64,000 nucleotides of DNA from an uncultured Alteromonadales bacterium (lineage in GTDB: Bacteria > Pseudomonadota > Gammaproteobacteria > Pseudomonadales > Cellvibrionaceae): positions 1 through 64,000 of the forward strand of contig CALMJT010000131.1 in the NCBI GenBank assembly GCA_937864365.1. The letters are read 5' to 3'. The notes below the pieces were generated by a model. It worked only from the letters and a program-made list of their open reading frames with translations, had not been told where the DNA came from and made no database searches. Position numbers and translations under genes: made by a program. This document shows, in pieces, positions 18,802-28,604 of this stretch (position 1 is its first letter; every line of letters starts with the position of its first letter).

Positions 18802-19386
18802 ATGACGGGCCAAAATACGCCTAATTCTGATCAACAGCTTGTTGAGCGGGTTCAAAAAGGCGACAAGCGTGCGTTTGACATGCTAGTGCTCAAGTATCAG
18901 CACAAAATCATCGCTATAGTTGGTCGTTATATAAAAGATAATGCCGAAGTGTATGATGTGGTGCAGGAAGCCTTTATCAAAGCATACCGGGCGCTTGGGA
19001 ATTTCCGTGGCGACAGTGCTTTTTATACTTGGTTGTACCGAATCGCCATCAACACCGCTAAGAATCACTTAGTCTCTCGTGGTCGACGTCCACCGGCATC
19101 GGATGTAGATGTAGATGAGGCCGATTTTTACGAAGGCAGCGATGCTTTGCGCGATACAGAATCTCCCGAAGGGGCGATGATGCGCGATCAGTTGCAACAA
19201 GTTGTTAACGACACTATCAAAGCGTTGCCCGAAGATTTGCGAACAGCTTTAACACTTCGTGAAATGGAGGGTTTGAGCTATGAAGACATTGCAGAAGTAA
19301 TGGAATGTCCGGTTGGAACTGTACGTTCTAGGATCTTTCGGGCTCGTGAAGCAATTGATAAAGCCATTCGTCCGCTTGTGGTTTGA
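18802..19386 (+). CDS. rpoE: RNA polymerase sigma factor RpoE/AlgU
   Basis: ECF sigma factor for envelope stress. The 194 residues carry region 2 (FDMLVLKYQHKIIAIVGRYI, VQEAFIKAYRALGNF, FYTWLYRIAINTAKN) and region 4 (LPEDLRTALTLREMEGLSYEDI, GTVRSRIFRAREAI). GGAG lies 9-12 bp before the ATG. Downstream rseA, rseB, rseC and mucD are in the classical order but with unusually large gaps. Confidence 0.97.
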   Translation: MTGQNTPNSDQQLVERVQKGDKRAFDMLVLKYQHKIIAIVGRYIKDNAEVYDVVQEAFIKAYRALGNFRGDSAFYTWLYRIAINTAKNHLVSRGRRPPASDVDVDEADFYEGSDALRDTESPEGAMMRDQLQQVVNDTIKALPEDLRTALTLREMEGLSYEDIAEVMECPVGTVRSRIFRAREAIDKAIRPLVV

Positions 19387-19656
19387 AATTTTTACAAATT
19401 TTTTGAAAAAGTTTGTGAACCAAATCTTTGCTGTTGAGTCCATTGGATACACAAACATTCAGTTTCTATTAATAAAGTTTGAACTTGATCAATCTAATTA
19501 CTGCAATATAACAGCTGTGTGCTTTAAAAATTTAGAGCATCAGCTTTATAAAAAATAGGTACAAGTGCGGTACAGTACTTATTAACAGTAGATTTCTTGT
19601 GTAAATTTTATGTCTAGCTGAACTAAACCATACCAATTACTAACCGAGTTTGTTAA

Positions 19657-20367
19657 ATGGCACAGATCAACGATAAATCTATGTTTGATGAAACTTTAAA
19701 GCAGTCATTATCCGCTCTTATGGATGGCGAAGCTTCTGAGCTTGAAGTTCGTCGTTTGTTGCAGCAGTCCGATAAAGACGCTGAAGTTCGTGAAACTTGG
19801 TCTCGTTACCAGTTGGCTGGCCGCCTTCTTCGTGGTGAGCAAGCCGCGGCACCAATGATTGATCTGAGTGCCAGCATTTCTGAGCTTATCAGCGAAGAAG
19901 AGACTCATTCTGTTGCCGCTCCTGTCGAGAAAAAAGCTGGCCTTAGCCGCTTTTTTGGTCATGCAGGTCGCGCTGCGATAGCAGCCTCCGTTGCAGTTGT
20001 TGCTGTGTTCGTTGTTAATACTTACCAAGACGCTCCTAGCGAAGGTGCTGCGCCAGTTGTTGCTGAGATCCAAGCACCAGCTTCTAGCAATAACGATGCG
20101 GCTAATTTACCAATTGGTTACGGCACTGACGGTTTGAGTGCACGTACGGTAAGTACAGATTCTTCGCGTTACGATGAAAAGCGTCGCAGTGCACAACCTG
20201 TTCAGTTTATTCCTCGTACCGACTCAAGAACTGGACAATCTGAAGTTTCAAATGCAGTGGTAGAAGAAATGCTTCGTCAATTAATGATTGAGCACGCAAA
20301 TACTGGCATGTCTACCCAGGGTGATGTTCCGTTCGAGCGACTACCTCGTATCGAATCTGAGCAGTAA
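19657..20367 (+). CDS. rseA: Anti-sigma-E factor RseA/MucA
   Basis: Inner-membrane anti-sigma factor that holds RpoE. The N-terminal cytoplasmic domain has the hallmark LSALMDGEASELEVRRLL and WSRYQLAGRLLRGE. A single membrane helix follows near residues 107-125 (AAIAASVAVVAVFVVNTY), then a periplasmic domain, the target of regulated proteolysis. It lies 270 bp after rpoE and ends before a strong terminator, so it is not tightly coupled to rseB. Confidence 0.93.
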   Translation: MAQINDKSMFDETLKQSLSALMDGEASELEVRRLLQQSDKDAEVRETWSRYQLAGRLLRGEQAAAPMIDLSASISELISEEETHSVAAPVEKKAGLSRFFGHAGRAAIAASVAVVAVFVVNTYQDAPSEGAAPVVAEIQAPASSNNDAANLPIGYGTDGLSARTVSTDSSRYDEKRRSAQPVQFIPRTDSRTGQSEVSNAVVEEMLRQLMIEHANTGMSTQGDVPFERLPRIESEQ

Positions 20368-20444
20368 TTTATAATTGTGCATTTTGTTATTTAAATTGTA
20401 TTTCTTCGGTTAGTGATACTTTAGGTGACAAAAACGGTATTCCT

Positions 20445-20470
20445 AAAAGGCTTCGAAAGAAGCCTTTTTA
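20445..20470 (+). terminator. Rho-independent terminator between rseA and rseB
   Basis: AAAAGGCTTC-GAAA-GAAGCCTTTT with a final T: a 10-bp stem and GAAA tetraloop. Its place inside the usual rse operon is unexpected. Confidence 0.88.
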
Positions 20471-20554
20471 GTTTCTGGGTGTTGTTCAACTGTGTTAAGT
20501 TGCTCCCAGTGAATAATTTATTTAATGATGGCTGAATTTAATTGAGGCGCTTTA

Positions 20555-21535
20555 ATGTTGATGGGGCTGTGTTTGCGTAAGTGGCAAATGTCTTCAAAAA
20601 AGTTGGTCGCAATGGCACTGATTGCTTGCAGTCTGTCTTCTGGACAGGCTTACGCAGATACTCATATTGATACAGGTTCTTCGGATGCCCCAGCATTAGA
20701 GCTGCTGCACAATATGGGCGAAGCGCTTTCGGTTACGAGTTACAGGGGCATATACACACACGAACATTCGGGTAACATAGACTCTATTCAAGTCGAGCAT
20801 GGTATAACCGAGCAATTACAAGCTGAGCGTCTTCAACATTTATCCGGCTTCAACAAGGCTATTATTCAGCGCTCAGATACAGGATTATGCTCAGAGATAG
20901 ATCCCGAAACTTCTAACCTGCCTCGCTCCGACGATCTTTTGGATGAGCACTATCGAATTCAATTCTTGGGTGAAGATAAGGTTGCCGGTAGAAAGGCCTT
21001 TGTTGTTAACGCCACTCCTCGCGATGAATATCGACATGGATTTCGCTTAGCAGTTGATGCTGAGACCTTCATGCCTTTAATGATGATGATTATTCAAATC
21101 GAAAACAGTCGAGTACTGGATCGCTTCCAATTTGTTAGTTTTGAGCCAGTAATTTTGTCTGAAAATGATGAGTTGGATGAAATTCAGCCAGAACCTAACG
21201 ACATACTGTTAATGTCTGGTTGTGTTGAAGCGGTTGATTTGGCTCGTTGGCGTTTGGGATGGGTTCCCAATGGTTTTCAATTAGTCTCTGCCAAGGTGAG
21301 TGAAAGTACCGACATGCTGGCGTTCAGTGATGGCATCAGTCGCTTCTCGGTGTTTGTGAGTAGTTCTCAAAGCGGTAAAACCCTTGAGGGCGAGGCTCGT
21401 AGAGGCGGTACTTTGGTGTATCTCGACAAAGTTGTTGCGGCGGGTGAGTTGTACCAGGTTTCTGTGGTTGGTGAAGTGCCTATAAACACCGCGCGCAAGG
21501 TCGCGTCGGCGTTAATCCCCTTGGCTAAGCGATAG
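20555..21535 (+). CDS. rseB: Sigma-E regulatory protein RseB/MucB
   Basis: Periplasmic protein that binds the anti-sigma factor and senses lipid or lipoprotein signals. 326 residues: signal peptide (KKLVAMALIACSLSSGQAYA|DT), an N-terminal LolA-like domain (YRGIYTHEHSG, DEHYRIQFLGEDKVAGRKAF) and a C-terminal domain (LGWVPNGFQLV, FSDGISRFSVFV). The first ATG is supported by GAGGCG. ATG 20588 (MSSKKL) is an alternative that would shorten the signal peptide's n-region. Confidence 0.93.
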   Translation: MLMGLCLRKWQMSSKKLVAMALIACSLSSGQAYADTHIDTGSSDAPALELLHNMGEALSVTSYRGIYTHEHSGNIDSIQVEHGITEQLQAERLQHLSGFNKAIIQRSDTGLCSEIDPETSNLPRSDDLLDEHYRIQFLGEDKVAGRKAFVVNATPRDEYRHGFRLAVDAETFMPLMMMIIQIENSRVLDRFQFVSFEPVILSENDELDEIQPEPNDILLMSGCVEAVDLARWRLGWVPNGFQLVSAKVSESTDMLAFSDGISRFSVFVSSSQSGKTLEGEARRGGTLVYLDKVVAAGELYQVSVVGEVPINTARKVASALIPLAKR

Positions 21536-21676
21536 ATTTCAACTTTACAAGCCAGTTTGGCGCGAGTTTTGTTGGCTGGTAATGTGTTTTGATCGTAATG
21601 TATTGATCGGTGATTAATGCCACTTGATAGTAAGCGGTCTATACGCTTTTTTAGTACTACCGCACTACCAAGTTTT

Positions 21677-21834
21677 TAAGAAGCTCTAGTTCAATTTGGG
21701 TTTCCAGTGACGCAGTAATAGTAATGTCTCGCCAATTTCAGCAAAGAGTAGATGATTGAAATGGTGAAGAAATTGGAATCCGTATGGGTCATTACCCTCT
21801 GATTAAATCGTGAAAGAGCTAATCGGATGTTTCA
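21677..21834 (-). repeat. Intergenic structured repeat, degenerate copy 7 (rseB-rseC gap)
   Basis: Reverse copy, AAGAAGCTCTAGTTC... to ...GCTAATCGGATGTTTC. The central GATTGAAATGGTGAAGAAATTGG block matches well; both termini have decayed. It fills most of the gap between rseB and rseC. Confidence 0.75.
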
Positions 21835-21882
21835 ATATTTGGATTTTTTGACGTTGCATAACCGTATATTCGGAGAGTAGAA

Positions 21883-22335
21883 ATGTTAACTGAAACTGGC
21901 CGTGTCGTTGCTGTTGAAGAAACTGCATTGTGGGTGCAAACCATCCGTAAATCTGCGTGTGGCCAGTGCTCTGCTCAAAAAGGTTGTGGTCAAGCAGTAT
22001 TGTCTAAATTCGGTAGTGAGGTTGGTTATTTGAAGGTTGATCTTAACGGGCGTGATCCATCGCGTTATCGTTTAGATGACACAGTAACCATTGCTATTGG
22101 AGAAACGGTTTTTTTAAAAAGCTCACTGATTATCTATTTATTGCCGTTATTATTTTTAATGGCTTTTATTGGTTTGGGTGAATTTTTTCAACTGAGTGAA
22201 TTATTGTCGGTCGGTTTGGCTGTGATTGGGTTGTTGATGGGTGGTGTGGTTACTCGATGGGTCTTAAGTCGTGTTAATCGAAGAGAATCTATTGAGCCTA
22301 TCTTACTCGATACAATTACCCCTTCCGCCTGCTAA
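21883..22335 (+). CDS. rseC: SoxR-reducing / sigma-E regulator RseC
   Basis: Inner-membrane protein of 150 residues. The N-terminal Cys cluster CGQCSAQKGCG is the RseC signature and may bind a redox centre. Two membrane helices follow (SLIIYLLPLLFLMAFIGLGEF and LSVGLAVIGLLMGGVVTRWV). AGAG precedes the ATG. RseC positively affects sigma-E in E. coli and is related to RsxC-type electron-transfer partners. Its separation from rseB by a repeat suggests its own promoter or read-through. Confidence 0.92.
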   Translation: MLTETGRVVAVEETALWVQTIRKSACGQCSAQKGCGQAVLSKFGSEVGYLKVDLNGRDPSRYRLDDTVTIAIGETVFLKSSLIIYLLPLLFLMAFIGLGEFFQLSELLSVGLAVIGLLMGGVVTRWVLSRVNRRESIEPILLDTITPSAC

Positions 22336-22630
22336 TATTTCTGAAGTTTGAATAATCAATGTCGCGTTTTTATCCGTTAGTTGGTTGCTAAAACTTAATT
22401 ACTCTTTTTTACGCGATTCAGCTGCTTAAGTTCGCTGAGTCTTGCACTTCTGATTATTTTCTGGGACTCCAACGATAGAGTTGGAGATTTCTCTTTTTTA
22501 TCTCTGCGTTAACGCCGATAAATTTTGCGCCGTTCTGCCAGTGCATTATTCAGTGCAGTACTGATACTCTTTATTTTCTGTGCATTCGTATTTTTAAGAA
22601 GTTGCGGTCGCACACATAGTATTCTATTTA
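22336..22630. other. Intergenic region after rseC
   Basis: Contains the terminator-like hairpin at 22467-22500 and otherwise nothing I can identify. Confidence 0.5.
22467..22500 (+). terminator. Terminator-like hairpin after rseC
   Basis: CTCCAAC-GATAGA-GTTGGAG, 7-bp stem, followed by a pyrimidine-rich tract ending TTTTTT about 8 bp later. Confidence 0.45.
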
Positions 22631-22785
22631 TAGGAAACTCTGATTAACCTAGAGTTTCTCGCGACACAAGGATGTGTCGTCAATTTCAAGAACTGTAAGT
22701 GATTGAAATTGTGAAGAAATTGGAAATCACATTTTCAATTTCTGTCCTCTGATTAAATCAAGGATGAGTTAATCAGTGGTTCCTA
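22631..22785 (-). repeat. Intergenic structured repeat, full-length copy 8 (rseC-mucD gap)
   Basis: Reverse copy with TA at both edges (TATAGGAAACTCTG... to ...GTGGTTCCTATAAT). One of the best preserved copies and nearly identical to copies 5 and 12 through the central hairpins. Confidence 0.93.
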
Positions 22786-22923
22786 TAATCTTGCTGTTCG
22801 CGATGAAGTTATCGAATGCTAGGATAAAAAAATACACGTTGTTATTACTTTTTTCGTTGAACTTTAAATAATTTGAAATAACAAAGCTAGGCACCATATT
22901 CATGGCTGACCGAGGTGCTCACA

Positions 22924-22951
22924 GAGCTTTTTGGATGCAGATTTTTCTGTT
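22924..22951 (+). promoter_or_regulatory. Candidate sigma-E promoter for mucD
   Basis: GAGCTT, 16 bp, TCTGTT resembles the sigma-E consensus GAACTT-N16-TCTGA and lies about 87 bp before mucD. DegP/MucD genes are known sigma-E targets. Confidence 0.35.
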
Positions 22952-23037
22952 CTGAGAGTTGTACGATGTATCTCTACCGGATAAAAAAACCGAATAAACG
23001 TTTCGTTATTTGGCTATTAAAATTAGGAGGAGCTTAA

Positions 23038-24426
23038 ATGCGTTGGCCAAATGTTGCTACCGCTTTAATACTGTTGGTTGTTTCTTTTTCTGCATCTGCC
23101 CAGAAATTACCGAATTTCGCAGATTTGGTTGAGGCGCAAAGTCCGGCCGTAGTAAAAATTAACACTGTCTCTAGAGCTAACCGCTCTCGTCAATCCATCA
23201 TTCCTGATACTCAACAATTGCCAGACATATTTCGTCATTTTTTTGACCCAAGAAATATTCCCGAGCGTGAGCAGCGCGCCATCGGCTCTGGCTTTTTAGT
23301 ATCTAGCGACGGTTATTTGTTGACGAATAACCATGTGATCGACGGTGCTGATGAAATTGTCGTGCGTTTGCAAGATCGACGTGAGTTCACTGCCGAGCTT
23401 ATTGGTACCGACCCGCGCTCTGACATTGCACTGTTAAAGATCGACGCTGAGAAATTACCCTATCTGACTTTCGCCAAAGAGGAAGAGTTACGCGTGGGTG
23501 ATTGGGTGTTAGCCATTGGTTCTCCATTTGGTTTAGATTTTACAGCCAGTGCCGGTATCGTTAGTGCGATTGGCCGCAGTATTCCATCAGAAGATAATGG
23601 TAACTATGTGCCATTCATTCAGACAGACGTAGCGATAAACCCAGGAAACTCGGGTGGCCCTCTGTTTAACTTGAAAGGCCAAGTGGTTGGTATTAACTCA
23701 CAGATCTACACGCGCTCAGGTGGCTCTATTGGCTTGTCGTTTGCGATTCCAGCAAGTGTAGCGATTAATGTGTTTGATCAACTTAAATCCAAAGGTCGTG
23801 TAGATCGTGGTTGGTTGGGTGTTGTGATTCAAGAGGTTGATCGCAATCTTGCAGAGTCTTTCGGGTTGAAAAAGCCAGAAGGTGCCTTGGTCGCCCGAGT
23901 TGAGCCCGACAGTCCTGCCGATAAAGCGGGTGTCAAAAACGGCGATATCATTACCGAGTTTGATCGTCAAAAAATCATTGAGTCAGGTGATTTACCTCAC
24001 GTAGTTGGCATAACTCCGCCCAACTCCACGGTAGACATGCTGGTTATTCGCGAAGGCCGCAAGAAGACTTTGAGTGTGACGGTGACAGCACTTGAAGGTG
24101 AAAATTTCGCATCGAATTCGAACAGTCCAATTGGTTCTGCTCAAGATGGTCGCTTAGGTATGGTTGTTGAGCCATTACCCGACGAAATTGCGAAGCAATT
24201 CGATGTCAGTGAGGGTGTGCTTGTTCGTTCGGTGACCGCAGCGGGTCCTGCGGCTGAAGCTGGTATTCAAGCGGGCGATGTAATCACTCAGATCGGTTTC
24301 AATGCCATTTCTGATCTAGATAGCTATCATCAGATCGAGGATCAGCTTCCACCCGATAGCTTATTGCCAATTCGCTTTGTTCGAAAAGGCACCCCGATTT
24401 TCAGAACCATTGCTACTCCTGAGTAA
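23038..24426 (+). CDS. mucD: Periplasmic serine protease MucD/DegP
   Basis: Envelope quality-control protease and chaperone. 462 residues: signal peptide (...SFSASA|QK), trypsin-like domain with catalytic His99 (TNNHVIDGADE), Asp129 (DPRSDIALLKI) and Ser205 (NPGNSGGPLF), then two PDZ domains (GWLGVVIQEV..., RLGMVVEPL...). The ribosome-binding site AGGAGGAG is very strong. It closes the sigma-E gene set as in Pseudomonas and precedes lepA. Confidence 0.96.
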   Translation: MRWPNVATALILLVVSFSASAQKLPNFADLVEAQSPAVVKINTVSRANRSRQSIIPDTQQLPDIFRHFFDPRNIPEREQRAIGSGFLVSSDGYLLTNNHVIDGADEIVVRLQDRREFTAELIGTDPRSDIALLKIDAEKLPYLTFAKEEELRVGDWVLAIGSPFGLDFTASAGIVSAIGRSIPSEDNGNYVPFIQTDVAINPGNSGGPLFNLKGQVVGINSQIYTRSGGSIGLSFAIPASVAINVFDQLKSKGRVDRGWLGVVIQEVDRNLAESFGLKKPEGALVARVEPDSPADKAGVKNGDIITEFDRQKIIESGDLPHVVGITPPNSTVDMLVIREGRKKTLSVTVTALEGENFASNSNSPIGSAQDGRLGMVVEPLPDEIAKQFDVSEGVLVRSVTAAGPAAEAGIQAGDVITQIGFNAISDLDSYHQIEDQLPPDSLLPIRFVRKGTPIFRTIATPE

Positions 24427-24452
24427 CTAAACTCCTCTCTCTGTTCACTCGT

Positions 24453-24478
24453 TGGGAGCCGCCGTTTGGTGGCTCCCA
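24453..24478 (+). terminator. Hairpin after mucD
   Basis: GGGAGCCGCC-GTTT-GGTGGCTCCC, a 10-bp stem with one G-U pair. There is no clean T-tract, so it may be an attenuating or Rho-associated structure. Confidence 0.5.
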
Positions 24479-24633
24479 TCTCTGTAATAGCTCAGTTAAA
24501 ATAAATACTGTAGACTTGCGCGCTGATTTGCATTTGCAGGTGAGTTTGTTATTAAAACAGGCATGTTTTGTGTTCGCTTTTAACTTGTGCTTATGCGTTC
24601 GACCTTCAACAATTTTCGGTAGTAAATAATACT

Positions 24634-26433
24634 GTGACAGACCTTAGCCATATTCGTAACTTTTCGATTATTGCCCATATTGACCATGGCAAATCGACCA
24701 TCGCTGACCGTTTTATCCAAGTTTGTGGAGGACTTTCTGATCGAGAAATGGAAGCTCAGGTTCTCGATTCAATGGATATCGAACGTGAGCGTGGAATTAC
24801 GATCAAGGCTCAAAGTGTTACGTTGGAATATAAAGCCCGTGATGGCAAGGTCTATCAACTTAACTTCATTGATACACCCGGACACGTAGACTTTTCCTAC
24901 GAGGTTTCTCGCTCCTTGTCTGCCTGTGAAGGCGCATTGTTGGTTGTTGATGCTGCGCAAGGTGTTGAGGCGCAATCGGTAGCTAACTGTTATACCGCGG
25001 TGGAACAAGGCTTAGAAGTTATTCCCGTTTTAAACAAAATGGATTTACCGCAAGCAGAGCCTGAACGCGTTGCCGAAGAGATTGAAAATATCATCGGTAT
25101 TGATGCGATGGACGCGGTTCGCTGTAGTGCGAAGTCGGGTTTAGGTATAGAAGACGTACTTGAGCAGCTTGTACTTCAAGTTCCGCCGCCAGTAGGTGAC
25201 CACGATGCGCCGCTTCAGGCGCTCATCATTGACTCGTGGTTTGACAACTATCTAGGTGTAGTGTCCCTGGTTCGTGTTAAGCAAGGCACATTATCCGTTA
25301 AAGATAAAATCATCGCTAAATCCATTGGTAAAGCCCATATTGTAGATAGCGTTGGTATATTCACGCCGAAACGTGTCGAGAAAAAGCAATTACGTGCCGG
25401 TGAAGTGGGTTTTGTGGTCGCAGGAATCAAAGATATTCATGGCGCACCTGTTGGCGATACCCTAACTCACAGTCAAACCAGCGGTACACCCGCGTTACCC
25501 GGTTTTAAAAAGGTAAAACCACAGGTTTACGCGGGCATGTTCCCAATCACATCGGACGAATATGAATCGTTCCGCGATGCACTTTCTAAACTAACACTTA
25601 ACGATGCTTCATTGTTTTTTGAACCTGAGAGTTCCGACGCTTTAGGCTTCGGTTTCCGTTGTGGTTTCCTTGGCATGTTGCACATGGAGATCGTTCAAGA
25701 GCGTCTTGAGCGTGAATACGATCTTGATTTGATCACCACGGCTCCTACCGTTATTTATCAAGTTGAAAAGAACGACGGTGAAGTTGTTTACGTAGATAAT
25801 CCTTCGAAGTTACCTGATAACAGTTATATCAAGGAAATGCGTGAACCAATTTGCGAAGCTAATATCTTAGTTCCTAATGAGCATTTGGGTAGTGTAATCA
25901 CTCTTTGCATTGAAAAGCGTGGTGTTCAAAAAGACCTACAATTTGTGGGTGGTCAGGTCGCTGTGCGTTATGAGCTACCCATGAACGAAGTTGTGATGGA
26001 CTTCTTTGACCGCTTGAAGTCGGTCAGTCGTGGTTTTGCAAGTCTCGATTACAGCTTTAGCCGTTTTGAACCCGCGAACCTAGTACGTCTAGATATCCTT
26101 ATCAACTCTGAAAAAGTTGATGCATTGGCGATTATTGTTCATCGCGACAACGCCCAATACAAAGGTCGCGCGTTGGCCGACAAAATGAAAGAGCTTATTC
26201 CAAGACAGATGTTTGACGTGGCCATTCAGGCTGCAATTGGTGGTCAAGTTATTGCGCGTACCACAGTAAAAGCTCTCCGTAAGAACGTGACTGCTAAATG
26301 TTACGGTGGTGACGTGACACGTAAAAAGAAACTGCTTGAAAAGCAAAAGGCCGGTAAAAAACGCATGAAACAGGTTGGTAGCGTTGAGATTCCTCAAGAG
26401 GCCTTCTTGGCGGTTTTGAAAGTCGATTCTTAA
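24634..26433 (+). CDS. lepA: Elongation factor 4 (LepA) GTPase
   Basis: Ribosome-associated translational GTPase. G1 [10 protein letters not shown]3 DTPGHVDF and G4 NKMD are visible, with the C-terminal LepA-specific domain ([21 protein letters not shown]). The track start is a TTG. I chose GTG 24634 ([21 protein letters not shown]), which gives 599 residues, the E. coli length. lepB follows 146 bp downstream. Confidence 0.96.
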   Translation: MTDLSHIRNFSIIAHIDHGKSTIADRFIQVCGGLSDREMEAQVLDSMDIERERGITIKAQSVTLEYKARDGKVYQLNFIDTPGHVDFSYEVSRSLSACEGALLVVDAAQGVEAQSVANCYTAVEQGLEVIPVLNKMDLPQAEPERVAEEIENIIGIDAMDAVRCSAKSGLGIEDVLEQLVLQVPPPVGDHDAPLQALIIDSWFDNYLGVVSLVRVKQGTLSVKDKIIAKSIGKAHIVDSVGIFTPKRVEKKQLRAGEVGFVVAGIKDIHGAPVGDTLTHSQTSGTPALPGFKKVKPQVYAGMFPITSDEYESFRDALSKLTLNDASLFFEPESSDALGFGFRCGFLGMLHMEIVQERLEREYDLDLITTAPTVIYQVEKNDGEVVYVDNPSKLPDNSYIKEMREPICEANILVPNEHLGSVITLCIEKRGVQKDLQFVGGQVAVRYELPMNEVVMDFFDRLKSVSRGFASLDYSFSRFEPANLVRLDILINSEKVDALAIIVHRDNAQYKGRALADKMKELIPRQMFDVAIQAAIGGQVIARTTVKALRKNVTAKCYGGDVTRKKKLLEKQKAGKKRMKQVGSVEIPQEAFLAVLKVDS

Positions 26434-26579
26434 AAACAGGTTCTTAAAAACACGTTCTTAAAAATAGAGTGCTGCGCAACAAGTTGCTGAAATTAAACAG
26501 TAAATTGTTATTTGGGTTATTTGAGTGAGACCAAATCAACACTGGCCTCCAATATGGAAATCAAAAAAGTTAGCTTGTT

Positions 26580-27422
26580 ATGGATTTTATTAATTTTCCT
26601 CTTATATTAATGGTGCTGGTAACAGTGACCGGTTTACTGTGGCTTTTTGACATCATTGCCTTAGCGCCAAAGCGCAAGCTGCAAGTGGCTGCGGTTGATG
26701 ATCAGTTCAAGAGCTCCAATCTAGAAGACGAAAACATAAAGCAGCAGCATTCTTTGGCGATTTCCGCTGTAAAAAAAGAACCCGTTCTAATTGAGTATTC
26801 CAAATCCTTTTTCCCGGTTCTAGCGCTTGTATTTGTGCTTCGGTCGTTTTTGTACGAACCCTTTCAAATACCTTCAGAATCCATGGTTCCAACCCTTGAG
26901 GTTGGTGATTTTATCTTAGTGAACAAATACACCTACGGCATTCGTATGCCAGTGTTTCGCAATAAGTTAATCTCTATTAATGAGCCTAAACGCGGCGATG
27001 TTATGGTGTTCTTTAAGCCTGGTGAGCAGGTTTATTACATCAAACGAGTCATTGGCTTACCTGGCGACAAAATAGCAATGAAGAACAATGTTCTTTACGT
27101 TAATGGCAAACGCCAAGCGTTAGAGTTCGTTGAGACCACGTCAGATGAACACTTTGACTACCGCGTTTATGAAGAAAATCTAGAGGGTTTTGCTCATAAA
27201 ATGCGCAACATCTCTTCGGGTCGTATTGCCTTCCAAGATAGAGAATGGACGGTTGAAGAGGGTCACTATTTTATGATGGGTGACAACCGTGATAACAGTA
27301 GTGATAGCCGAGTTTGGGGTACAGTGCCAGCGGAAAACATTGTCGGTAAAGCCGAGTATATTTGGATGCACTGGGAATCCTTTGGAATACCTTCGTTTTC
27401 AAATGTGGGAAGTATTCAATAG
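26580..27422 (+). CDS. lepB: Signal peptidase I
   Basis: Inner-membrane protease that cleaves secretory signal peptides. 280 residues with two N-terminal membrane segments (PLILMVLVTVTGLLWLFDI and FPVLALVFVLRSFLY), the catalytic Ser101 in PSESMVPTL and Lys155 in YYIKRVIGLPGD, and box E GDNRDNSSDSR. It is followed closely by a DUF4845 gene and rnc, the order seen in Pseudomonas. Confidence 0.97.
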   Translation: MDFINFPLILMVLVTVTGLLWLFDIIALAPKRKLQVAAVDDQFKSSNLEDENIKQQHSLAISAVKKEPVLIEYSKSFFPVLALVFVLRSFLYEPFQIPSESMVPTLEVGDFILVNKYTYGIRMPVFRNKLISINEPKRGDVMVFFKPGEQVYYIKRVIGLPGDKIAMKNNVLYVNGKRQALEFVETTSDEHFDYRVYEENLEGFAHKMRNISSGRIAFQDREWTVEEGHYFMMGDNRDNSSDSRVWGTVPAENIVGKAEYIWMHWESFGIPSFSNVGSIQ

Positions 27423-27439
27423 TTTTACTCGGAAATCGG

Positions 27440-27445
27440 TATAAT
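27440..27445 (+). promoter_or_regulatory. Candidate -10 box before the DUF4845 gene
   Basis: TATAAT lies 48 bp upstream of ATG 27494. No matching -35 was found, so it is tentative. Confidence 0.25.
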
Positions 27446-27493
27446 CACATCCAAATTGATAAGAAAAACAATCTTGATAATTTAGGATCTACT

Positions 27494-27931
27494 ATGGCTG
27501 TTGTTTTCCGTAATCTTCAAAAACAACCTTGTGGCAAAAATAGCCAGCTGGGTTTGGGTATGGCTGGTTGGCTGGTGGTTATTCTGCTGATTGGCCTAGC
27601 TGCATCGCAAGTTTTTAAATTAGCACCAAGTTATATCGATAATTACACCATTCGATCAGAACTGAAAAAGCTCGCCTTAGCGCCTGGTGGAGTAGAGTCT
27701 TTGAGTCTGCAAGAAATTCGCTCTTCAATTAATAATAGTTTTTTAGTGAATGGTATCCGCGGCGATATTCCTCAAGCGCTGGACGTTAAAAAATCAGATG
27801 GTCGCACCATAATCAACATCAATTATGAAAAAAGAATCAAGATGTTCTATAACATAGATGCGGTGATGACATTCAATAACCAGCTAGATAGTAAATTTCC
27901 TAATAAGTGCTGTGACCCTATCGGTGAATAA
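27494..27931 (+). CDS. DUF4845 membrane protein
   Basis: 145 residues with one N-terminal membrane helix (GMAGWLVVILLIGLAASQVFK) and a small periplasmic domain. Genes of this family sit between lepB and rnc in many gammaproteobacteria, and their function is unknown. The track ORF begins 44 codons earlier inside lepB. ATG 27494 (MAVVFRNLQ) is preceded by TAGGA and is the realistic start. The 3' end overlaps the rnc start by 20 bp, implying coupled translation. Confidence 0.85.
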   Translation: MAVVFRNLQKQPCGKNSQLGLGMAGWLVVILLIGLAASQVFKLAPSYIDNYTIRSELKKLALAPGGVESLSLQEIRSSINNSFLVNGIRGDIPQALDVKKSDGRTIININYEKRIKMFYNIDAVMTFNNQLDSKFPNKCCDPIGE

Positions 27932-28604
27932 TCCCATATTGTTAGAACGCCTACAGAACCGTATCGGCTATCATTTTCAAAAATCTGCATTACTTACCCA
28001 AGCATTAACGCACAGAAGCTTCGGCGCAAACAATAATGAGCGGCTGGAGTTTTTGGGTGATTCATTGTTGGGCATGTACATTGGTGAGTACCTTTTTCAC
28101 AAGTTTCCAGAAGCTACAGAAGGACAGCTCACCCAACTTAGAACGTCACTGGTAAAAGGCGAGACACTTGCCGACATTGGTCGTGAATTAGAGTTGGGTG
28201 ATTGCTTAATTATGGGCGAGGGTGAACTAAAAAGTGGCGGTTTCAAACGTGATTCAATTTTAGCGAACGCTGTTGAATCCATCATTGCTGGTATTTACTT
28301 AGAATCTGGATTAGATATCAGTCGTAACTGCGTACTGTTGTGGTTTAAAACTCGGTTAGAGTTACTTCAGCTAGAATTGGTATTAAAAGATCCCAAAACA
28401 CAGCTACAAGAGCTTTTGCAGTCTCAAGGTAAACCCCTGCCAAAATACTCCATAGAGTCTTTTGAGGGTGAGGCACACAGTCAAGTAATTACAGTAAGTT
28501 GTACGATAATAGGTCGCGATGAACCTTTTATCGCATCGGCTAAAAACAAGAAATTAGCCGAGAAGAAAGCGGCACAAATGGCTTTAGTTGAGTTGCAGTC
28601 ATGA
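27912..28604 (+). CDS. rnc: Ribonuclease III
   Basis: Double-strand-specific endoribonuclease that processes rRNA and mRNA. Signature [21 protein letters not shown] contains the catalytic acidic residues. The second acidic site is in [13 protein letters not shown], and a C-terminal double-stranded RNA-binding domain follows ([11 protein letters not shown]...[13 protein letters not shown]). Two GTG starts are possible: 27912 (230 aa) and 27924 (226 aa, matching E. coli). It overlaps era by 4 bp. Confidence 0.96.
   Translation: MTLSVNNPILLERLQNRIGYHFQKSALLTQALTHRSFGANNNERLEFLGDSLLGMYIGEYLFHKFPEATEGQLTQLRTSLVKGETLADIGRELELGDCLIMGEGELKSGGFKRDSILANAVESIIAGIYLESGLDISRNCVLLWFKTRLELLQLELVLKDPKTQLQELLQSQGKPLPKYSIESFEGEAHSQVITVSCTIIGRDEPFIASAKNKKLAEKKAAQMALVELQS

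Noticed and set aside
19313-19558. 81-aa ORF overlapping the 3' end of rpoE and the rpoE-rseA gap
   Set aside because: It overlaps the rpoE region 4 coding sequence in another frame and shows no protein-like features in the gap.
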